A DNA stretch of 64,000 nucleotides, taken from the NCBI RefSeq assembly GCF_008368715.1, contig NZ_SMRS01000003.1:62001-126000 (forward strand), in the 5' to 3' direction. The notes below the pieces were generated by a model, which ran no database searches, was not told where the DNA came from, and was given only the letters and a program-made list of their open reading frames with translations. Numbering within the stretch: position 1 is the stretch's first letter; each line of letters starts with the position of its first letter. Made by a program: the position numbers and the translations under genes. The stretch is from Nitrincola tapanii (lineage in GTDB: Bacteria; Pseudomonadota; Gammaproteobacteria; Pseudomonadales; Balneatricaceae). Shown piece by piece: positions 46,282-56,060 of this stretch.

Positions 46282-47682
46282 ATGGCTGAGTATGACTATG
46301 ATGTCGTAGTAATTGGAAGTGGTCCTGCCGGAGAAGGCGCTGCGATGAATGCGGCCAAGAAAGGTCTGCGTGTTGCCGTCGTGGAAGAGCAGGACACGGT
46401 GGGCGGTAACTGTACACATAAGGGTACGATTCCGTCTAAAGCGCTGCGTCATTCGGTCAAGCAGATCATTGAATTTAACACCAACCCGATGTTCCGTGAT
46501 ATCGGCGAGCCGCGTTGGTTCTCTTTCCCTAAGGTGTTACGTCGTGCAGAAAAGGTGATCTCTAACCAGGTCATGTTGCGAACCAATTTTTATGCACGCA
46601 ATCGCATTGATGTGTTCTTTGGCTTTGCCGAGTTCATTGAGAAGGGGGCTGTACGCGTGCGCAACGAAACCTCTGATCAAGAGATTCTGCGTGCCAAGCA
46701 CTTTATTATCGCGACGGGTTCGAGTCCTTGGTGCCCGGCGGATGTTGATTTTAAACATCCTCGTATCTACAACTCAGACTCTATTCTCAAACTCAGCCAT
46801 ACCCCCCGTACCATGGTGATCTACGGTGCCGGTGTGATTGGTTGTGAGTATGCGTCTATTTTTAGTGGTTTGGGTGTCAAGGTCGATCTGATTGATAATC
46901 GTGATCGTCTTCTGTCTTTCCTGGATGCGGAGATCTCCGATTCTTTGAGTTACCACCTGCGTAACAACGCTGTTAAGATCCGTCACAACGAAGAATATAA
47001 AACTGTGATTGGGGATGCTAAAGGTGTCACCATTGAGTTCAAGTCTGGAAAGCGTATTCGTGCCGATGCTTTCCTTTGGTGTGCAGGGCGTACTGGCAAT
47101 ACTCAAGGTTTGGGTTTGGAAAAAATTGGTCTCTCGGCAAACAGTCGTGGCCAGATCGAAGTGAACGAGCATTATCAAACGGCTTGCGAAGGTGTATATG
47201 CCGTCGGTGATGTGATTGGGTGGCCGAGTTTGGCTTCAGCCGCCTTGGATCAAGGGCGTGCGGCGGCTTCGGATCTTCTGAACGCCGATGATTTCCGCTA
47301 CATCAATGAAGTTCCTACTGGGATCTATACTATTCCTGAAATCAGCTCAGTCGGTAAAACGGAAGAAGAGCTGACGCGTGAATGTATCCCTTACGAAGTC
47401 GGTCAGGCGTTTTTCAAAGATACGGCACGTGCACAGATCTCAGGCGAGCCAGTGGGCATGCTGAAGATTCTGTTCCATCGTGAGACCTTTGCGATTCTGG
47501 GGATTCACTGCTTTGGTGATCAGGCCTCTGAAATTATCCATATCGGACAAGCGATCATGCGTCAGGAAGGTGAAGCGAATACGCTGAAGTACTTCGTTAA
47601 TAACACCTTTAACTATCCAACTATGGCGGAAGCTTATCGTGTTGCGGCGATTGCCGGCTTGAATCGTGTGGCCAATCTTTAA
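46282..47682 (+). CDS. sthA: Soluble pyridine nucleotide transhydrogenase
   Basis: 466 residues with FAD-binding [14 protein letters not shown] at the N-terminus, NAD-binding [16 protein letters not shown], and the C-terminal dimerisation domain ([17 protein letters not shown]). The active-site segment [13 protein letters not shown] keeps one cysteine and has Thr where disulfide reductases have the second, which marks SthA. It transfers hydride between NADPH and NAD+, removing excess NADPH. AAAGG precedes the ATG. Confidence 0.97.
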   Translation: MAEYDYDVVVIGSGPAGEGAAMNAAKKGLRVAVVEEQDTVGGNCTHKGTIPSKALRHSVKQIIEFNTNPMFRDIGEPRWFSFPKVLRRAEKVISNQVMLRTNFYARNRIDVFFGFAEFIEKGAVRVRNETSDQEILRAKHFIIATGSSPWCPADVDFKHPRIYNSDSILKLSHTPRTMVIYGAGVIGCEYASIFSGLGVKVDLIDNRDRLLSFLDAEISDSLSYHLRNNAVKIRHNEEYKTVIGDAKGVTIEFKSGKRIRADAFLWCAGRTGNTQGLGLEKIGLSANSRGQIEVNEHYQTACEGVYAVGDVIGWPSLASAALDQGRAAASDLLNADDFRYINEVPTGIYTIPEISSVGKTEEELTRECIPYEVGQAFFKDTARAQISGEPVGMLKILFHRETFAILGIHCFGDQASEIIHIGQAIMRQEGEANTLKYFVNNTFNYPTMAEAYRVAAIAGLNRVANL

Positions 47683-47692
47683 GCCCTAAAGA

Positions 47693-47986
47693 TCACTCTT
47701 TTTTGCGTTTGACGGGGTCTTTAAAGACCCCGTCTTCGTAATAGCGCCCTTTGATCTGCAAGTGTTTCTCTGTCCAGCGTGTCCACAGTGTCCAGAGGAA
47801 AAAGCCTGGAGTCATCATCAACATAATGCCGAGCATTAAACCTGCACCTTCATAGCCTGAGGGGGCTTGCTCAGTGATCAGATCCAGAATTCCGGTTTTA
47901 CGTCCTAGGTAGAACCAGAAAATTAGGAATACAAAACCTACGCCTGTGGCGCAGTGGTGAAGAAGTTTGCGTCTGGATTCGTTCAT
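47693..47986 (-). CDS. Small two-helix membrane protein, function unknown
   Basis: 97 residues; not recognised. Two hydrophobic helices (about 14-33 and 46-68), a basic N-terminus (MNESRRKLLHH) and a charged C-terminal tail (WTEKHLQIKGRYYEDGVFKD). The 3' coding end contains a perfect 24-bp palindrome (47711-47734). It is convergent with sthA, 10 bp apart, and divergent from lolC. Position suggests a conserved membrane protein of this neighbourhood. Confidence 0.75.
   Translation of the reverse strand: MNESRRKLLHHCATGVGFVFLIFWFYLGRKTGILDLITEQAPSGYEGAGLMLGIMLMMTPGFFLWTLWTRWTEKHLQIKGRYYEDGVFKDPVKRKKE
47711..47734. repeat. Perfect 24-bp palindrome in the 3' end of the small membrane protein gene
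   Basis: GACGGGGTCTTT followed directly by its exact reverse complement. It encodes DGVFKDPV on the minus strand. It lies 29 bp past the sthA stop and could form a stem in either transcript, but neither side has a clean downstream T-tract. Confidence 0.8.
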
Positions 47987-48101
47987 GCGGAACCTGGTTT
48001 TAACCCTGGAGTCTATGGGATAGAATGATTAACCGTGAGTATACCCAACCCACCTTTCTGCTGTCAGCCTGAGTGCTTGCCCCTAAGGGCAATGGAGTCG
48101 C

Positions 48102-49349
48102 ATGTTTAAGCCTTTTTCGATTTTTGTCGGTCTGCGTTATACCGCAGCGAAGCGCGGCAATCATTTTATCTCCTTCATCTCTCTCGTCTCTATTTTAGGA
48201 CTGATGTTGGGTGTCGCGGCCTTAATCCTAGTTTTATCCGTGATGAACGGTTTTGATCGTGAACTCAGGCAGAGAATTCTCGGTATGGTCCCCCATGCCA
48301 CGCTCAGCCCTTATGGCGCGAAGTTAGAGTCATGGCAAGAAGTGGCAGCCGAGCTGGAGGCTTCGCCACAGGTGATCGCGACAGCGCCCTTTGTACAAGC
48401 CCAGGGCATGTTGACCTATGCCGGTCATGTGCAGGGTGTGCTGCTCAGCGGGATTGATCCGATCCATGAAGCGCGGGTTTCCATCATCGAGGATCATTTT
48501 AAAGAGGGTGGTTTAGAGGTTTTGGTGGCGGGTGAGTACAACATCATTCTCGGTGATCTGTTAGCACGCTATCTGGGTGCTCAGGTGGGCGATAAGATTA
48601 CCCTGGTATTACCCGAAGCATCCGTTAGTATCGCCGGGATTGTGCCGCGTCTAAAGCGCTTTACCGTGGCAGGTATTTTTTCGGTGGGCGCTGAGTTGGA
48701 TGCCAGCCTTGCGTATGTACATATTGAAGATGCCGCACGTGTACAGCGTATGTTACCCGGTCAAGTGGATGGCATTCGCTTGGAGTTTACCGACCTCTTT
48801 CAGGCACCGGCCCTGGTCAGATCCTTGGCGCGGGATTTGAATCGGCCATTGCAGGTGACGGACTGGACACGCACGCATGGCAATCTCTTTCAGGCGATCC
48901 AATTAGAGAAGCGTATGATTGCACTTCTGTTGTTTTTAATCGTGTTTGTGGCCGCTTTTAATATCGTGTCGACCTTAGTGATGGTGGTCACAGATAAGCG
49001 TGCAGACATTGCGATTCTGCGTACGATGGGTGCAACGCCTGGCATGATTATGCGAATCTTTATGGTACAGGGGGTGGTGATAGGTTTGATTGGCACCACA
49101 CTGGGTACTTTGCTTGGCATTGTCTTGGCGCTCACCGTCAGTGATCTGGTGGCCGGTATTGAGAGTTTGTTGGGTATTCAATTCCTCTCCGCTGAGGTGT
49201 ATTTCATCAGTTATCTGCCCTCACAGTTACAGGTGAATGATCTGGTGACCATTATCACCACAGCCTTAGGCATTAGTTTCTTTGCGACCTTGTATCCTGC
49301 TTGGAAAGCATCCCGTACCCAGCCTGCGGAGGCCCTGCGTTATGAATAA
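48102..49349 (+). CDS. lolC: Lipoprotein-releasing ABC permease LolC/LolE family
   Basis: 415 residues. Four membrane helices: one near the N-terminus (ISFISLVSILGLMLGVAALIL) and three in the last 150 residues, with a large periplasmic domain between. Ends KASRTQPAEALRYE, the FtsX-family signature. It extracts lipoproteins from the inner membrane for LolA. Only one permease gene is present, so it may be the fused LolF type or have a LolE elsewhere. Confidence 0.93.
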   Translation: MFKPFSIFVGLRYTAAKRGNHFISFISLVSILGLMLGVAALILVLSVMNGFDRELRQRILGMVPHATLSPYGAKLESWQEVAAELEASPQVIATAPFVQAQGMLTYAGHVQGVLLSGIDPIHEARVSIIEDHFKEGGLEVLVAGEYNIILGDLLARYLGAQVGDKITLVLPEASVSIAGIVPRLKRFTVAGIFSVGAELDASLAYVHIEDAARVQRMLPGQVDGIRLEFTDLFQAPALVRSLARDLNRPLQVTDWTRTHGNLFQAIQLEKRMIALLLFLIVFVAAFNIVSTLVMVVTDKRADIAILRTMGATPGMIMRIFMVQGVVIGLIGTTLGTLLGIVLALTVSDLVAGIESLLGIQFLSAEVYFISYLPSQLQVNDLVTIITTALGISFFATLYPAWKASRTQPAEALRYE

Positions 49350-50028
49350 TTCCGTTTTAAAAGCGCAAAGCTTGCGTAAGGCTTATTCTGAAGCAGGGCG
49401 TGAGTTGGTGATTCTTGATCACCTGAGTATCGAAGTGGCTGCGGCTGAGCGTTTAGCGATTGTTGGCAGCTCTGGCAGTGGAAAAAGTACGCTGTTAAAC
49501 ATTCTCGGTGGTTTGGATAAGCCTGATCAGGGTGATGTCTGGTTACAAGGTGAAGCGCTTTATCAGGTTTCTGAGGGATTGCGCTGTCGAATGCGCAATG
49601 AGCGATTAGGGTTTGTGTATCAATTTCACCATCTGTTGCATGAGTTTTCGGCGTTGGAGAATATCGCGATGCCACTCTTGATTCGTGGTGAAGCGGTCGA
49701 AACTGCACGTGCCGCGGCACGTGATTTGTTAGATAAGGTGGGGTTGGCCGCACGCTCTGAGCACAAACCAGGCCAGCTCAGTGGGGGGGAGCGCCAACGT
49801 GTGGCGATCGCCCGTGCCCTAGTAACACGGCCCGCATGTGTGCTTATGGATGAACCCACCGGAAATTTGGATCGTCATACCGCAGAAGAAGTGCAGCAAT
49901 ATTTGGATGATCTGAATAAGCGCTTTGGGATTGCGTTTATTGTCGTCACCCACGATCTACAATTGGCGGCGCGTATGGATCGTGCCTTGCAACTGGTTGA
50001 CGGTCAGCTCACTTCTTGCCGCTTCTAA
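49342..50028 (+). CDS. lolD: Lipoprotein-releasing ABC ATPase LolD
   Basis: 228 residues from the ATG at 49342, overlapping the lolC stop by 8 nt; an in-frame upstream start inside lolC is rejected. Walker A VGSSGSGKST, Q-loop FVYQFHHLL, signature QLSGGERQRVAIARAL and Walker B VLMDEPTGNLD are intact, and the LLHEFSALENIAMPL stretch is typical of LolD. It powers lipoprotein release. Confidence 0.96.
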   Translation: MNNSVLKAQSLRKAYSEAGRELVILDHLSIEVAAAERLAIVGSSGSGKSTLLNILGGLDKPDQGDVWLQGEALYQVSEGLRCRMRNERLGFVYQFHHLLHEFSALENIAMPLLIRGEAVETARAAARDLLDKVGLAARSEHKPGQLSGGERQRVAIARALVTRPACVLMDEPTGNLDRHTAEEVQQYLDDLNKRFGIAFIVVTHDLQLAARMDRALQLVDGQLTSCRF

Positions 50029-50570
50029 ACATCCTGAGAGGGTTTTTGTTTACGTTTCAGACGTTCACGGCCACGGCGTATCCAGGTACGCCGTACACTG
50101 ATCAGCCACAACAGGCGGATGCTGAGAGAACCTAATAGTCCCGCAACCATACCACAGATGACGGAACCTAAAATGAGAGGACGCCAGATCATTTTGAAGT
50201 TGCTGTATAGGGTATCGAGATGCCACTCCATCGGGTGAGTAGACAGATCGGTGCCGAGAATCCAAATGCCGACGCGGTAGGAGAAATACAGCATCGCAGG
50301 CATGGTCACTGGGTTTGAGATCCAGACCAGGGCGACGGACACGGGCAGATTGCAGCCAATTAAGACCGCCAGCGTAGCGGCGACCACCATCTGAAAAGGC
50401 ATGGGCAAAAACGCGCAAAAGATACCGATCATAAATGCCAGGGATACGGATCGGTGTGAAAGATGCCAAAGATTCGGATTACGTAAATGTTCGCCTAACC
50501 AACGTAAGTGCGGATGGTTGCGTACCCAGTGGGGATCAGGCATAAATCGTTTAAGAAATTTGCGCGGCAT
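50025..50570 (-). CDS. DUF2062 membrane protein
   Basis: 181 residues. The DUF2062 hallmark is visible: a basic N-terminus, SVSLAFMIGIFCAFLPMPFQM, then LPVSVALVWISNPVTMPAMLYFSYRVG. Three to four membrane helices and a very basic tail (RRGRERLKRKQK). Function not known; the gene commonly sits beside lolCD and comEC. It is convergent with lolD, overlapping by 4 nt, and ends in TAG, a stop rarely used by other genes here. Confidence 0.9.
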   Translation of the reverse strand: MPRKFLKRFMPDPHWVRNHPHLRWLGEHLRNPNLWHLSHRSVSLAFMIGIFCAFLPMPFQMVVAATLAVLIGCNLPVSVALVWISNPVTMPAMLYFSYRVGIWILGTDLSTHPMEWHLDTLYSNFKMIWRPLILGSVICGMVAGLLGSLSIRLLWLISVRRTWIRRGRERLKRKQKPSQDV

Positions 50571-50692
50571 GATGGGGCTACTGTGATGTGGCTACTGAAG
50601 AGTGTAAAAGTTAAATTATGCCGATTTGCCCAAATTAAACCAACCTAGACTCTAGTCCGTTACGGAAATGGCACCAAAAAGAGGGATCAAGG

Positions 50693-52936
50693 ATGATCTT
50701 CTACCTTTTGGGTATAAGCGTTTTGGCGTTTATTCCAAATTTCTATGCGCTCTTCTATCTACTTCCCTTAGCGGGAGCTGCGTATTGGCGCTGTGGGCGC
50801 AAACCTCTTGTTTGCTTTGCCTTGGGTGTGCTTTGGGCCTTACTTTGGGCGCAGTGGCAATTGCAGTTTAGATTATCGAGTCAAGCTGAAGTTCCCTCGA
50901 TGCGTATCAGCGGTTGGGTTGAAACCTTACCCGAGCCGACTTGGCGAGGGCAGAGATTTCTTTTCAAAATAGATCAGGTCGAGGCAGCACAGCCCGCTTT
51001 ACCTTCTTTGCGGCGTATTCAGGTGAGTCTCGATGCGGCTCAAGGTAGGGTCTTCGCAGGCGATCATCTCGAGCTCCGGTTACGTCTGCGTTCAACGCGC
51101 GATCTACGTAATCCTTATGCGCGTGATCTGGAAAGGGAGCGTCTGGCACAGGGGATCGATGCTTTAGGTTGGGTGGAAAGCATCGAGCAACAGGTCTCTG
51201 GGGATCGGTTCTGGCCCGCATTGCGCCAAGAGCTGTTGAATCAACTCCAGCAGCGATTTAGCAATACACCTGCAGCGCAGCTGTTACCTGCGATCATCTT
51301 GGGTGAGCGTGGTGAGTTTGATCCCGCGCTCCGCAATCTGTTGCAGCAAACGGGGACGGCTCATCTCTGGGTCGTCAGTGGTTTGCATATCAGTTTGGCT
51401 GTGGCCGTCGGTTGGGGGCTGGGGCGAGTATTTGCGGTCCTATTTTGGATCGCTCCGACGTGGCGGCACGCGAGTCGTTATCTACCACCGATCTGTGCTT
51501 TGCTCATGGCGTCCATCTATGCCGCCTTATCAGGCTGGGGCATTCCTGTGCAACGCGCCTGGATGATGGCCGCTGTCTTTTTGCTGGCACAGCTGACCTG
51601 GATGCCCATCTCTGCTTGGCGGCGTTGGCGTTGGGCGTTAGGCCTGGTGGTGACACTGCAGCCCTTGGCGATATTGCAGGCCGGTTTTTGGCTTTCCTTT
51701 AGCATTGTGGCCTTATTGATTTGGATCCTACAAACACGTCAGCCACTCGGTACCACTTGGTTTAAACAGCTTTGGTTGAGTCAGTGGGGAATTTTCTGGG
51801 TGATGTTGCCTTTGGGTGTTTTCTGGTTTCAGCAACTCAACTTACTGGCTCCGTGGGTCAATCTTTGGGCCGTCCCATTATTTTCGATTTGGATGATGAG
51901 TTTGCCGTTTTGGCTCTTGGCCGTTTTTATCGAAGTGCCTTATGCGCAGAGCTCACTGGTTGCGGTGATTGAGGGTTTTTGGACTCTGTTGGACTGGAGT
52001 CTGGAGGTTTTTTCAGGCCTTTCCTGGTCCGTGAAAAAACCGACCTACTGGGCGCTATTTAGCCTCAGTGCCACCATCGTCTATTTTTTACTGCCCTTGC
52101 CACGGCGTTGGTGTCTTCTGCCGCTGTTCATCATGCTGATGTTGCTGTTTCAGCCCGCAGGCTTGCCCAAATATGGACACTTCTCGGTCTGGATTTTGGA
52201 TGCCGGGCAGGGATTAGCGGTGCTCGTGAGAACCCGGGATGAGGTGCTGCTCTATGATACAGGGCCAGGTTATTATCCGAGTGGTAGTGCCTTTGCAAAA
52301 GTGGTGTGGCCGATTTTGCAGGCACAAAATATTCAGAACCTAGATCGTTTGGTCATCAGCCATCGTGACCTGGATCATTCCGGCGGTTTGCTTGATTTGC
52401 GTCAGAGACTCACCTATCAGCTAGCCGATTCGGGCAGTCTGACGCTACTCGAAGAGGGGTTTCGTGACTGTCATCAACTGCCCGCTTGGCAAAGCGCGGG
52501 TGTGGCATTTCGCTATCTCTCCACGGCACCCAGCGCCACCGAGAGTGAGAATGATCGTTCCTGTATCTTGGAAATCCGCAATCAAGCTTGTGCTTTGCTC
52601 TTAACAGGTGATATCACGCATGCCATTGAGTATGACCTGATCCGCAGCCGGACACTGCAGCCGGTGACTTGGTTGGTGGCGGCTCATCATGGCAGTAAAA
52701 CATCCTCCTCGCCTGCTTTCATTCGTGCCTTATCTCCTGAGTGGGCATTTTTTACGGCTGGATTCCGTAACCGTTATGGGCATCCTGCACCCAGTGTCGT
52801 GCAGAGTTTTAGCGATCAGGGTGTTCAGATGATGAACACAGCAGAGGTGGGCGCAATTGCTTTAAGTGCCAGCCAAAACGACTGTCGAGTTGATGCTGAA
52901 CGTCTTAAACATCGCCGCTATTGGACTTGGCGCTAA
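50693..52936 (+). CDS. comEC: DNA internalisation/competence protein ComEC/Rec2
   Basis: 747 residues. An N-terminal membrane region and DUF4131/OB-like part (ISGWVETLPEPTWRGQRF) precede the competence membrane domain (LPAIILGERGEFDPALRNLLQQTGT, HLWVVSGLHISLAVAVGWGLG). A metallo-beta-lactamase domain follows (ILDAGQGLAVLV, ISHRDLDHSGG, LLLTGDI, AAHHGSKTSSS). It forms the inner-membrane channel for single-stranded DNA uptake. All domains seem intact. Divergent from the DUF2062 gene. Confidence 0.95.
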   Translation: MIFYLLGISVLAFIPNFYALFYLLPLAGAAYWRCGRKPLVCFALGVLWALLWAQWQLQFRLSSQAEVPSMRISGWVETLPEPTWRGQRFLFKIDQVEAAQPALPSLRRIQVSLDAAQGRVFAGDHLELRLRLRSTRDLRNPYARDLERERLAQGIDALGWVESIEQQVSGDRFWPALRQELLNQLQQRFSNTPAAQLLPAIILGERGEFDPALRNLLQQTGTAHLWVVSGLHISLAVAVGWGLGRVFAVLFWIAPTWRHASRYLPPICALLMASIYAALSGWGIPVQRAWMMAAVFLLAQLTWMPISAWRRWRWALGLVVTLQPLAILQAGFWLSFSIVALLIWILQTRQPLGTTWFKQLWLSQWGIFWVMLPLGVFWFQQLNLLAPWVNLWAVPLFSIWMMSLPFWLLAVFIEVPYAQSSLVAVIEGFWTLLDWSLEVFSGLSWSVKKPTYWALFSLSATIVYFLLPLPRRWCLLPLFIMLMLLFQPAGLPKYGHFSVWILDAGQGLAVLVRTRDEVLLYDTGPGYYPSGSAFAKVVWPILQAQNIQNLDRLVISHRDLDHSGGLLDLRQRLTYQLADSGSLTLLEEGFRDCHQLPAWQSAGVAFRYLSTAPSATESENDRSCILEIRNQACALLLTGDITHAIEYDLIRSRTLQPVTWLVAAHHGSKTSSSPAFIRALSPEWAFFTAGFRNRYGHPAPSVVQSFSDQGVQMMNTAEVGAIALSASQNDCRVDAERLKHRRYWTWR

Positions 52937-53002
52937 AGCAGATGCTACTTATCGATATCGGCCTATGCTAGAGTTGTCGCGTGCAAAAAGGAGGTATAAG
53001 CG

Positions 53003-53623
53003 GTGTTTGAGTTGATTCGTTCTGGCGGCTGGTTAATGATCCCGATTCTGGCCTGTTCGGTTGCAGCGCTCGCGATCTGTTTAGAGCGTCTATGGTTTTT
53101 ACGCTCTAGTCGTATTTTGCCGGAAGGGTTGCTGGCAGAGGTTTGGGAGTTAATTCGTAGCGGTGAAATGACACCTGAGCGTTTGCGCAGTATTCGAGAG
53201 GGTAGTCCGCTGGGGGCGCTGATCGTGGCCGGTTTGAATAACTCACGTCATGGTCGAGAAATCATGAAGGAAAGTATTCAAGAGGCGGCCGCTCCCGTCG
53301 TTCATGAAATGGAGCGCTATCTAAACTCACTCGGAACCATCGCCGCTATTACGCCTCTGCTCGGTTTGTTGGGTACAGTAATTGGTATGATTCGTGTTTT
53401 CTCAGCGATCATGTTGCAAGGAACGGGTAATGCGAATGTTCTGGCGGGCGGTATTTCTGAGGCATTGATCACCACCGCAGCCGGTCTTGCCATCGCGATT
53501 CCGACATTGGTGATGCATCGTTATCTGCAGCGTCGTGTGGACAGTCTTGTCCTGGTCATGGAGCAAGAAGCGGTGCGCTTGGTTGAAGTGGTGCATGGCG
53601 AGCGTGATGTTAATTTCAGCTAA
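53003..53623 (+). CDS. exbB: TolQ/ExbB-type proton channel subunit
   Basis: 206 residues from a GTG with AAGGAGGT 7 nt upstream. Three membrane helices of the MotA/TolQ/ExbB family: near the N-terminus, at ITPLLGLLGTVIGMIRVF, and at GGISEALITTAAGLAIAIPTLV. Works with the next gene's ExbD-like protein. As in Pseudomonas it precedes lpxK and kdsB, so a role in envelope transport other than classical TonB is possible. Confidence 0.92.
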   Translation: MFELIRSGGWLMIPILACSVAALAICLERLWFLRSSRILPEGLLAEVWELIRSGEMTPERLRSIREGSPLGALIVAGLNNSRHGREIMKESIQEAAAPVVHEMERYLNSLGTIAAITPLLGLLGTVIGMIRVFSAIMLQGTGNANVLAGGISEALITTAAGLAIAIPTLVMHRYLQRRVDSLVLVMEQEAVRLVEVVHGERDVNFS

Positions 53624-53635
53624 AAGGGGGTGTCT

Positions 53636-54070
53636 GTGAAGTTTCCCCGTAGCCAGCGCGAAGAGCTCAGTGTCAATCTCACGCCTTTAATTGATGTGGT
53701 GTTCTTGCTGTTGATCTTTTTCATGATCACCACCACCTTCACGCGTGAAACACAGTTACAAGTGACCCTGCCGGAAGCAGACAGTGCCGAAGCTGCCGAG
53801 TCGGTGCAGCAACGCATCGATGTTACGGTGAGTGCGGATGGTGTCTATAGTGTCAATGATCAGGTTCTCATCAATACTCAAGCGCTGACCCTGCGCCGTG
53901 CAGTGGAAAAAATTGCGGGTGATTCACGCGAGTTGCCGTTCATCATTACCGCAGATGCGATGGCTCCCCACCAAGCGGTCGTGACGGCGATGGATGTGGC
54001 GGGCCAATTGGGATTTAGCCGCTTGAGTATCACTACGCAGCAGCAAGCTGAGTTTGAAGCCAATCCATGA
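53636..54070 (+). CDS. exbD: ExbD/TolR-type proton channel subunit
   Basis: 144 residues from the GTG at 53636, with AAGGGGG 5 nt upstream; a GTG two codons earlier overlaps that site. One membrane helix with the essential Asp in VNLTPLIDVVFLLLIFFMI and a periplasmic ExbD domain. It pairs with ExbB, 12 nt upstream. lpxK starts 10 nt after its stop. Confidence 0.93.
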   Translation: MKFPRSQREELSVNLTPLIDVVFLLLIFFMITTTFTRETQLQVTLPEADSAEAAESVQQRIDVTVSADGVYSVNDQVLINTQALTLRRAVEKIAGDSRELPFIITADAMAPHQAVVTAMDVAGQLGFSRLSITTQQQAEFEANP

Positions 54071-54080
54071 GTGCGCTGTG

Positions 54081-55106
54081 ATGAGTGGTATTGAGTCCGC
54101 CTGGTATCAAAAATCAACTTGGTTAAAGTGCCTGCGACCCTTGTCTAGTCTTTATCAAAGCATCGTGGTTCGGCGCCGCCGTACTTGGTTGGCACATCCT
54201 GAGCGGCGTTGGCAGGCCCCTGTGCCGGTGGTATTGGTCGGTAATATTACGCTTGGAGGCACGGGAAAAACGCCTGTAGTCTTGGCTTTGATCGATTTTT
54301 TGCGTCAGCAAGGCTGGCGGCCGGGCGTGATATCACGGGGTTATAAAGCCAAACCACCGCATTTTCCTTTCCGTGTGCAGCCCGACTCACGTCCTGAGGC
54401 GTCTGGAGACGAGCCCTTATTAATCGTACAAACGACCCAGGTGCCCTTAGTCATCGATCCGGATCGTCCGGCTGCAGCACGCCACCTTTTGGCTGAGGCC
54501 GAAGTGGATATTTTGATCAGTGATGATGGCATGCAACATTATGCCTTGGATCGCGATATTGAAATCGCAGTGATTGATGGGCAGCGCGGTTTGGGAAATG
54601 CACGTTGTCTGCCGGAGGGGCCTTTACGTGAGCCGGCTGAGCGCTTGAAGAGCGTTGATTTCTGTTTGATTAATGGCGTTTCTGCTGATCCTTGGCCAGG
54701 CAGTTTTACCCTACAGCTCAAGCCCTCTGCGTTTTATCACCTGCAAACAGGCGCGCGCGTCGAGCTGGCGCATTGGTGCCAACACTATGGGCGTGGGCCT
54801 TTGCTAGCCTTAGCTGGAATCGGTAACCCCGAGCGTTTTTTTCAAACGCTGAAGGCTTTAGGCTTGGCGTTTCAGACCCGTATTTTTGCAGATCATCATC
54901 CCTTTCAAGCCGACGATCTGCAGCGTGAGAAAGAGATGACTTTAGTGATGACGGCAAAAGATGCGATTAAGTGTCGAGAGTTTGCCGACCCCAATGTTTG
55001 GTATCTGGCTGTGGAAGCGGAGTTGCCTGACGAATTTTTAAGTGCGCTGAATGCGCGTTTGTCTTCATTACCTTCTTTAGCGAAAGGAAAAGAATATGGA
55101 TCCTAA
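54081..55106 (+). CDS. lpxK: Tetraacyldisaccharide 4'-kinase
   Basis: 341 residues from the ATG at 54081; a TTG start inside exbD is rejected. The family P-loop is [14 protein letters not shown], with GYKAKPPHF and [15 protein letters not shown] following. It phosphorylates the lipid A precursor at the inner membrane. Its 3' end overlaps ycaR by 11 nt, in the exbB-exbD-lpxK-ycaR-kdsB-murB operon. Confidence 0.96.
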   Translation: MSGIESAWYQKSTWLKCLRPLSSLYQSIVVRRRRTWLAHPERRWQAPVPVVLVGNITLGGTGKTPVVLALIDFLRQQGWRPGVISRGYKAKPPHFPFRVQPDSRPEASGDEPLLIVQTTQVPLVIDPDRPAAARHLLAEAEVDILISDDGMQHYALDRDIEIAVIDGQRGLGNARCLPEGPLREPAERLKSVDFCLINGVSADPWPGSFTLQLKPSAFYHLQTGARVELAHWCQHYGRGPLLALAGIGNPERFFQTLKALGLAFQTRIFADHHPFQADDLQREKEMTLVMTAKDAIKCREFADPNVWYLAVEAELPDEFLSALNARLSSLPSLAKGKEYGS

Positions 55107-55284
55107 ACTGCTTGATATTTTGGTCTGTCCTGTCTCAAAAGCTCCCTTGGAGTGGAATCGAGATGCCAATGAATTGATTTGTCGCAGCAGTGGTTTGGCT
55201 TATCCGATTCGTGATGACATTCCTGTGTTATTGGAATCTGAGGCGCGTACCTTAACCAGCGAAGAGCGTTTGAAAGAAAAATGA
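55096..55284 (+). CDS. ycaR: Trm112-family protein YcaR
   Basis: 62 residues: [20 protein letters not shown] and [20 protein letters not shown] are the Trm112/YcaR pattern; the zinc site is partial, with cysteines at CPVS and ICRS. AAGGAAAAG precedes the start inside lpxK. The stop overlaps kdsB (ATGA). Its function between lpxK and kdsB is unclear; homologues activate methyltransferases. Confidence 0.93.
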   Translation: MDPKLLDILVCPVSKAPLEWNRDANELICRSSGLAYPIRDDIPVLLESEARTLTSEERLKEK

Positions 55285-56060
55285 GTATGGCATTTTCCGT
55301 TGTCATTCCAGCACGTTATGCATCCAGCCGTTTCCCAGGTAAACCGCTTGCCGATTTGGCCGGTAAACCTATGTTGCAGCATGTGTATGAACGTGCCTGC
55401 TTGAGTGATGCTCAGCGTATCATCATTGCCACAGACGATGAGCGTATCGCTCAGGTTGCCCGTGATTTTGGTGCTGAGGTGTGTATGACGCGTGCAGAGC
55501 ATCCGTCTGGCACCGATCGTTTGCAGGAAGTAGTTAAGCAGTTGGGATTTTATGCGGATGATATCGTGGTTAATGTTCAGGGCGATGAGCCTTTGATCCC
55601 ACCACGTATTATCAATCAAGTCGCGCATAACCTGATGGCGGTTCCTGAGGCCGGTATTGCGACCCTCTCGGAACCGATCGAAGAGATAGAGGCTTTATTG
55701 AATCCTAATGTGGTGAAAGTGGTGTCGGATCGTCAGGGGATGGCGCTGTATTTTAGTCGTGCCGCGATTCCTTGGCCGCGTGATGCGTTTGCTCAGCACG
55801 GGCAAACACAGATGCCACAGGGATTTAACTGGCAGCGTCATATTGGGCTGTATGCTTATCGTGTGCGTTTGTTAAACGAGTTTGTGACCTGGGCCCCCGC
55901 TGCGGTTGAAGAGACTGAATGCTTAGAGCAATTACGTGCCTTGTGGAATGGTGTGCGTATTCATGTCGCGCAGGCCGATGAGATCCCTCCCGCAGGTGTG
56001 GATACCCCTGAAGATTTACAAAGAGTGGCCGCTTGGCTGGCGCAGGAAGCACACGGGTGA
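55281..56060 (+). CDS. kdsB: CMP-KDO synthetase (3-deoxy-manno-octulosonate cytidylyltransferase)
   Basis: 259 residues, family length. Begins [22 protein letters not shown], with the nucleotide-binding signature, then [11 protein letters not shown] and [11 protein letters not shown]. It activates KDO for lipopolysaccharide core assembly. ATGA overlap with ycaR at the start and a GTGA overlap with murB at the end. In Pseudomonas a phosphatase gene separates kdsB and murB; it is absent here. Confidence 0.97.
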   Translation: MSMAFSVVIPARYASSRFPGKPLADLAGKPMLQHVYERACLSDAQRIIIATDDERIAQVARDFGAEVCMTRAEHPSGTDRLQEVVKQLGFYADDIVVNVQGDEPLIPPRIINQVAHNLMAVPEAGIATLSEPIEEIEALLNPNVVKVVSDRQGMALYFSRAAIPWPRDAFAQHGQTQMPQGFNWQRHIGLYAYRVRLLNEFVTWAPAAVEETECLEQLRALWNGVRIHVAQADEIPPAGVDTPEDLQRVAAWLAQEAHG

